Source of the DNA: Thermoproteota archaeon | Lineage (GTDB): Archaea; Thermoproteota; Thermoprotei; Thermoproteales; Thermocladiaceae | Reading direction: 5' to 3' | NCBI GenBank assembly: GCA_013153895.1 | Contig: JAADDN010000045.1 | Location: forward strand, 1-9,489 | Length of the DNA: 9,489 bases | In this document: positions 6,514 through 9,489 of the stretch, piece after piece | Layout of the letters: every line of letters starts with the position of its first letter | Numbering within the stretch: the first letter of the stretch is position 1 | The notes under the pieces: generated by a model | What the model was told of the DNA's origin: nothing | The model's input: only the letters and a program-made list of their open reading frames with translations | Database searches by the model: none | Position numbers and translations under genes: made by a program

Positions 6514-9018
6514 TCAGTATTTTCCTCCGTAGAGTCTAAATACGATGTCCTTAAATAGCTCGTACTCCTCAGTCTCGCCAAGCTCCTTCTTTCCGAATCT
6601 TAACATTGCTGAGATCTCTGATAACTTCTCTAGCATTATCTTCTTCTCTATTGATGCTATTAGGAGTCTTGTTGGTATTACTGCGTCTGGGTTAACACTT
6701 ACGTAGTCTATTCCTGCTCTAACTAGGAACTCAACTATGTCTGGATATACTGATGGTGCTTGTCCACATATTCCTACTGTCTTTCCAAACTTGTGTGCTT
6801 TTCTTATGATCTCGTACATTGCCTTGAGTACTGGTAGCTCTCTCTCATCGAAGTATCTTGGATTCTCTCTAACTAGTATCTCGTTATCTCTATCTACTCC
6901 CATTATCAGCTGTGTTAGGTCGTTACTACCTATGGAGAACCCGTCTACGTATGGTGCGAACTCCTCTACTAGTATTGCTATGCTTGGTACCTCTGCCATT
7001 GCTATGACTTTGAAGTCTCTTCCACGTACTAGTCCCTCCTCTTCTAGCATCTTGTTGAATGCCTTTAGCTCCCATGGTGCTCTCACGAATGGTACCATCA
7101 CGTGAACATTCTTGAGACCCATCTCATCTCTAACCTTCTTCACAGCTCTGAGCTCTAGTCTGAATGCTTTCTCGTACATTGGGCTTATGTATCTTGATAC
7201 TCCTCTCCAGCCAAGCATTGGATTCCTCTCCTCTGGCTCAAACTTCTCACCTCCAGTTAACTGCCTGTACTCGTTACTCTTGAAGTCGCTGAACCTGACT
7301 ATTACTGGTCTTGGATAGATTGCTGATGCTACTTGTGCTATAGCTTCTGCGAGTAGGTTAACGAACTTGTCTTCCTTACCTATGCTAATTAGGTAGAGTG
7401 GGTGCTCCTTAATTACGCTGCTTATTGTGAACTCTATCCTCATTAGTCCAATACCGTCGAATGGTAGGTCCTTGTACTCATGTATCTTCTCTGGTACTCC
7501 AAGGTTCATGTATACTCCTGTTCCTGTTCTTACGCTCCTGTAGATGTGTATTATTATCTCTTTAGGTGCTACACCTACTGCAGGTGCAGCCTCCTTCTTC
7601 TCTTCCTCCATCTTCACAGCTCCCTCATATACTACTCCTCTAGATCCATCTACGGTATATACTTGCCCATCCTTCATTACTTGTGTAGCATTTCCTGTAC
7701 CTACTACAGCTGGTATTCCAAGCTCTCTACTAACTATGGCAGCGTGAGATGTCATTCCACCTTCATCTGTCACTATTGCTGATGCGATCTTCATGAACGG
7801 TACCCAGTCTGGATTAGTCATCTTTGTTACAAGTATGTCACCAGGCTGCATCTTCTTCTCAGCTTCCTCAATAGTGAGACATATCTTAGCTCTCCCAACT
7901 GCGACTCCAGGACTTGCAGGTACTCCTTTAGCAACTATCTTAGCCTCAGCAGCTGTTACAGGTTTCTCCTCTCTCTTAGCTTCAGCAGCCTTCCTGCTCC
8001 AGTACGTCTCATATCTTGCCTGTACTATGAATATGTTGTTAGGGAACTGAAGGTCAGCATCTATGACCCACTCAATGTCCATGGGATTATTATAGTGCTG
8101 CTCAAGCTTGATACCGTACTCAGCGAGCTTTATAGCCTCCTCATCAGTTATTGCTGGAGCATTAGCTTTCTCTGGAGGAAGCTCAACAACCTTTGTGAGA
8201 CCCTTCTCATCTCTAACAACAGCAACCTTCTTAGTATTTATCCTCTTCTCAAGTATTCTGAGAGTCCTCTTATCAATAACGAACTCGTCTGGAGTCACCA
8301 TTCCACTAACTATACCCTCACCAAGGCCCCATGCAGCCTCTATAACTATCTTATCTCTATCGCCAGTTATTGGGTGGAGAGTGAACATTACTCCAGCTGA
8401 CCTAGCATTAACAAGCTTCTGTACTACTACTGACATGAAGGTCTTGTCATGTGGTATCCCATGAGAGTCTCTATACGCTATTGCTCTAGCAGTGAAGAGG
8501 CTTGACCATATCTTCTTCACGTAATATACTACCTGATCCTCACCTCTCACGTTAAGGTAAGTATCTTGCTGACCAGCGAAGCTTGCTTCTGGAATATCCT
8601 CTGCAGTAGCGCTAGATCTGACAGCTACAGGAACATCCTCTATACCAACCCTACGACAGAGCTCTCGATATGCAGCCCTAATCTCACTCTCGATCTCTGG
8701 AGGCATTGGGTGAGACTCAATGAGCTCTCTAAGCTTCTTAGAAGCATTCTCATACTCTTCAGGAGTCTTATTCTTAATCTCCTCACGAAGAATCTGAAAG
8801 ATCTTATCCTTGATACCGGACTTCTCAATAAAATACTTATAAGCATCAGCAGTCACGACAAATCCAGGAGGAACAGGAATACCGATCTTCAACATCTCGC
8901 CCAGATTAGCAGCCTTACCACCAACTCGCTCCCTCATAGTCTTATCAACCTCTTCAAGCCACTTAACGAATCTGAACGAGGTTACGAGAGTTGATTCACC
9001 TACCACGGGTCTATACAT
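6514..9018 (-). CDS. ppsA: Phosphoenolpyruvate synthase (pyruvate, water dikinase)
   Basis: This enzyme converts pyruvate, ATP and water to phosphoenolpyruvate, AMP and phosphate in the cytoplasm; it is the usual gluconeogenic entry step in archaea. The three family domains are intact. The N-terminal ATP-binding domain has VGGKAANLGEM (32-42) and AVRSSATAEDIPEASFAGQ (132-150). The swivelling phosphohistidine domain has GGMTSHAAIV with catalytic H425. The C-terminal PEP/pyruvate-binding barrel has GSNDLTQL (697-704) and GICGQAPS with catalytic C751. The length of 834 residues is somewhat above the E. coli enzyme (792). A lysine/glutamate-rich linker (about 470-485) joins the last two domains. 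The longest frame starts at ATG 9018, but the TATA box at 9029-9036 lies only about 14 bp away; the in-frame GTG at 9006 (residue 5) is about 26 bp from it and is the likelier leaderless start (830 residues). Codon endings shift from T to A/C along the gene. Confidence 0.96.
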   Translation of the reverse strand: MYRPVVGESTLVTSFRFVKWLEEVDKTMRERVGGKAANLGEMLKIGIPVPPGFVVTADAYKYFIEKSGIKDKIFQILREEIKNKTPEEYENASKKLRELIESHPMPPEIESEIRAAYRELCRRVGIEDVPVAVRSSATAEDIPEASFAGQQDTYLNVRGEDQVVYYVKKIWSSLFTARAIAYRDSHGIPHDKTFMSVVVQKLVNARSAGVMFTLHPITGDRDKIVIEAAWGLGEGIVSGMVTPDEFVIDKRTLRILEKRINTKKVAVVRDEKGLTKVVELPPEKANAPAITDEEAIKLAEYGIKLEQHYNNPMDIEWVIDADLQFPNNIFIVQARYETYWSRKAAEAKREEKPVTAAEAKIVAKGVPASPGVAVGRAKICLTIEEAEKKMQPGDILVTKMTNPDWVPFMKIASAIVTDEGGMTSHAAIVSRELGIPAVVGTGNATQVMKDGQVYTVDGSRGVVYEGAVKMEEEKKEAAPAVGVAPKEIIIHIYRSVRTGTGVYMNLGVPEKIHEYKDLPFDGIGLMRIEFTISSVIKEHPLYLISIGKEDKFVNLLAEAIAQVASAIYPRPVIVRFSDFKSNEYRQLTGGEKFEPEERNPMLGWRGVSRYISPMYEKAFRLELRAVKKVRDEMGLKNVHVMVPFVRAPWELKAFNKMLEEEGLVRGRDFKVIAMAEVPSIAILVEEFAPYVDGFSIGSNDLTQLIMGVDRDNEILVRENPRYFDERELPVLKAMYEIIRKAHKFGKTVGICGQAPSVYPDIVEFLVRAGIDYVSVNPDAVIPTRLLIASIEKKIMLEKLSEISAMLRFGKKELGETEEYELFKDIVFRLYGGKY

Positions 9019-9019
9019 G

Positions 9020-9049
9020 ATTCAGAAACTTTTAAGGTTTTATTCAGAA
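9020..9049. repeat. Direct repeat ATTCAGAA flanking the ppsA TATA box
   Basis: Two perfect copies of ATTCAGAA lie at 9020-9027 and 9042-9049. They are 22 bp apart start to start, about two helical turns, with the ppsA TATA box between them. The arrangement suits a regulator binding two sites on one face of the DNA and blocking or aiding TBP/TFB, but an 8-bp repeat in AT-rich DNA can arise by chance. Confidence 0.4.
9029..9036 (-). promoter_or_regulatory. TATA box of ppsA
   Basis: Read on the - strand this is CTTAAAAG. Its centre (9032.5) is about 26 bp from the GTG at 9006 and about 14 bp from the ATG at 9018. With the usual archaeal spacing the transcript starts at or near the GTG. Confidence 0.6.
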
Positions 9050-9093
9050 TGATGTTTAACAACGAGAGAAGCATATATTAAGGAGATGACGAA

Positions 9094-9101
9094 AATTATA
9101 A
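9094..9101 (+). promoter_or_regulatory. TATA-like box for the candidate sRNA
   Basis: AATTATAA is centred about 37 bp before the C box at 9135, so a transcript would start near 9124, about 10 nt upstream of the C box. This is a fitting place for a short sRNA gene with its own promoter. Confidence 0.35.
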
Positions 9102-9129
9102 GGGAGGTTGGATAAGGTTATTTTCTATA

Positions 9130-9185
9130 TGGAAATGATGAGGTGAACCCTGTAGGAACAGATGACTTAGCCTGGCGCAGCTGAT
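9130..9185 (+). ncRNA. Candidate C/D box small guide RNA
   Basis: The spacer between ppsA and the downstream regulator contains, in order, a perfect C box ATGATGA (9135-9141), a D'-like CTGT (9150-9153), a C'-like CAGATGA (9159-9165) and a perfect D box CTGA (9181-9184). The C-to-D span of 50 nt is typical of archaeal C/D box sRNAs, which guide 2'-O-methylation of rRNA or tRNA. Short flanks GGAA (9131-9134) and TTCC (9191-9194) could pair weakly. The region upstream of D (9166-9180, CTTAGCCTGGCGCAG) would be the guide, with the target base being a G opposite 9176. Weak points are the non-consensus D' box and unequal spacers (8 nt and 15 nt, where about 12 each is usual). Chance occurrence cannot be excluded. 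Confidence 0.42.
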
Positions 9186-9428
9186 CTATCTTCCAGGTAG
9201 TAATGGAACAGATTGCTGTTTATTACCCATATCCTGGTACTTCATTATTAATATGTGTATTGCTACTCTTATTGCCTCACTTCTCGAGGGGAAATAGCCC
9301 TTCTGTACAAGTTTTTCTAGCTCCTTAATCATCCATTCCGGCAAATGAACACTAATAAGCTTCATACGCTCACGTGATTGAGCATTATCGTTCTTTGTTT
9401 CATTAAGTTTAACAGTTTTACCACTCAT
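9186..9428 (-). CDS. Ribbon-helix-helix (CopG/MetJ-type) DNA-binding protein
   Basis: This 80-residue small protein has one ribbon-helix-helix domain: beta strand KLISVHL (23-29), first helix from P30 to about Q42, turn GYFPSRSEA (44-52) and second helix to about 64. The SRSEAIRVAI segment is the classic RHH signature. It should bind DNA as a dimer through the beta strands and act as a local transcription regulator. A polar N-terminal arm of 21 residues and a short C-terminal tail (ending PLLPGR) flank the domain. An internal ATG at residue 22 would give a standard 59-residue RHH protein, but the TATA box is spaced for the upstream ATG at 9428, so the longer form is preferred. The target is unknown; its own promoter carries an inverted repeat. 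An antitoxin role is not supported, since no toxin gene is visible on the 3' side and the 5' side is cut off by the window end. Confidence 0.85.
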   Translation of the reverse strand: MSGKTVKLNETKNDNAQSRERMKLISVHLPEWMIKELEKLVQKGYFPSRSEAIRVAIHILIMKYQDMGNKQQSVPLLPGR

Positions 9429-9432
9429 TGAG

Positions 9433-9478
9433 CGTATACTGTGTTAAAGATTTTTAAGGATTATTTCTTCAGTAGACG
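9433..9478. promoter_or_regulatory. Imperfect inverted repeat around the RHH promoter, possible operator
   Basis: CGTATACTG (9433-9441) and CAGTAGACG (9470-9478) match in 8 of 9 positions as an inverted repeat. The centre of symmetry falls on the TATA box (9451-9458). The left arm also contains the palindrome GTATAC (9434-9439). RHH proteins often repress their own promoters through such symmetric half-sites; binding here is inferred, not shown. Confidence 0.4.
9451..9458 (-). promoter_or_regulatory. TATA box of the RHH regulator gene
   Basis: Read on the - strand this is CTTAAAAA, centred about 26 bp before the ATG at 9428. It is a near-ideal leaderless arrangement with no SD motif. Confidence 0.65.
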
Positions 9479-9489
9479 TATTATCCTTG

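Noticed and set aside
7480..7782. Open frames on the + strand inside ppsA
   Set aside because: They are low-complexity antisense shadows (Ser/Tyr/Cys-rich) of a conserved gene.
9049..9115. Mini-ORFs of 9-10 codons (ATG at 9049 and 9086) in the spacer
   Set aside because: They are too short to judge; the GGAG before the second ATG touches the start codon, and no similarity can be recognised.
9158..9230. tRNA gene suggested by CTTAGCCTGG
   Set aside because: No D stem, anticodon stem or T arm can be formed around it on either strand.
1..9489. CRISPR array, insertion sequence or integrated element
   Set aside because: No regularly spaced repeats, transposase, integrase or terminal inverted repeats are visible; the genes are ordinary metabolic genes.

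Overview
The window reads as chromosomal DNA of a thermophilic archaeon, most likely a crenarchaeote (Thermoproteota). The basis is AT-rich DNA with AGA/AGG arginine and ATA isoleucine codons, archaeal TATA-like boxes about 25-29 bp upstream of most start codons, few Shine-Dalgarno motifs (leaderless genes), an archaeal-type PEP synthase and a candidate archaeal C/D box guide RNA. No lineage below phylum can be assigned from the sequence alone.

Region 1 (about 60-5980, + strand) holds five genes for subunits of a membrane-bound, energy-converting [NiFe]-hydrogenase of group 4, related to E. coli hydrogenases 3/4 and to complex I. In order they are a large NuoL/HyfB-type antiporter-like subunit, a stand-alone NuoC-type subunit, the catalytic large subunit (NuoD/HyfG type, with all four Ni-binding cysteines), a HyfE-type membrane subunit and a HyfF/NuoN-type antiporter-like subunit. 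The small Fe-S subunit (NuoB/HyfI), the NuoH/HyfC-type subunit and ferredoxin-type subunits are not in the window. Three of the genes have their own TATA-like box just upstream, and the first also has one or two candidates. Only hyfF follows its neighbour closely and carries a clear Shine-Dalgarno motif.

Region 2 (5953-6456, - strand) is a HycI-type maturation endopeptidase. It runs convergently into hyfF with a 28-bp overlap of the two gene ends. It is the enzyme expected to trim the C-terminal tail of the large subunit, so hydrogenase and processing enzyme are encoded side by side on opposite strands.

Region 3 (6514-9018, - strand) is a full-length phosphoenolpyruvate synthase of central carbon metabolism, with no obvious functional link to the hydrogenase. 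Its TATA box fits a GTG start four codons inside the longest reading frame and is flanked by a direct repeat. Its codon usage drifts strongly from T-ending to A/C-ending codons along the gene.

Region 4 (9019-9489) is a 167-bp spacer with a candidate C/D box sRNA on the + strand. It is followed by a small ribbon-helix-helix DNA-binding protein on the - strand, whose TATA box lies at the centre of an imperfect inverted repeat, a plausible autoregulatory operator.

The main message is a partial energy-converting hydrogenase locus with its maturation protease, organised as several short, probably separately initiated transcripts. No obviously new multi-gene system is visible. The less expected items are the regulatory repeats, the sRNA candidate, the missing hydrogenase subunits and the codon-usage gradient in ppsA.
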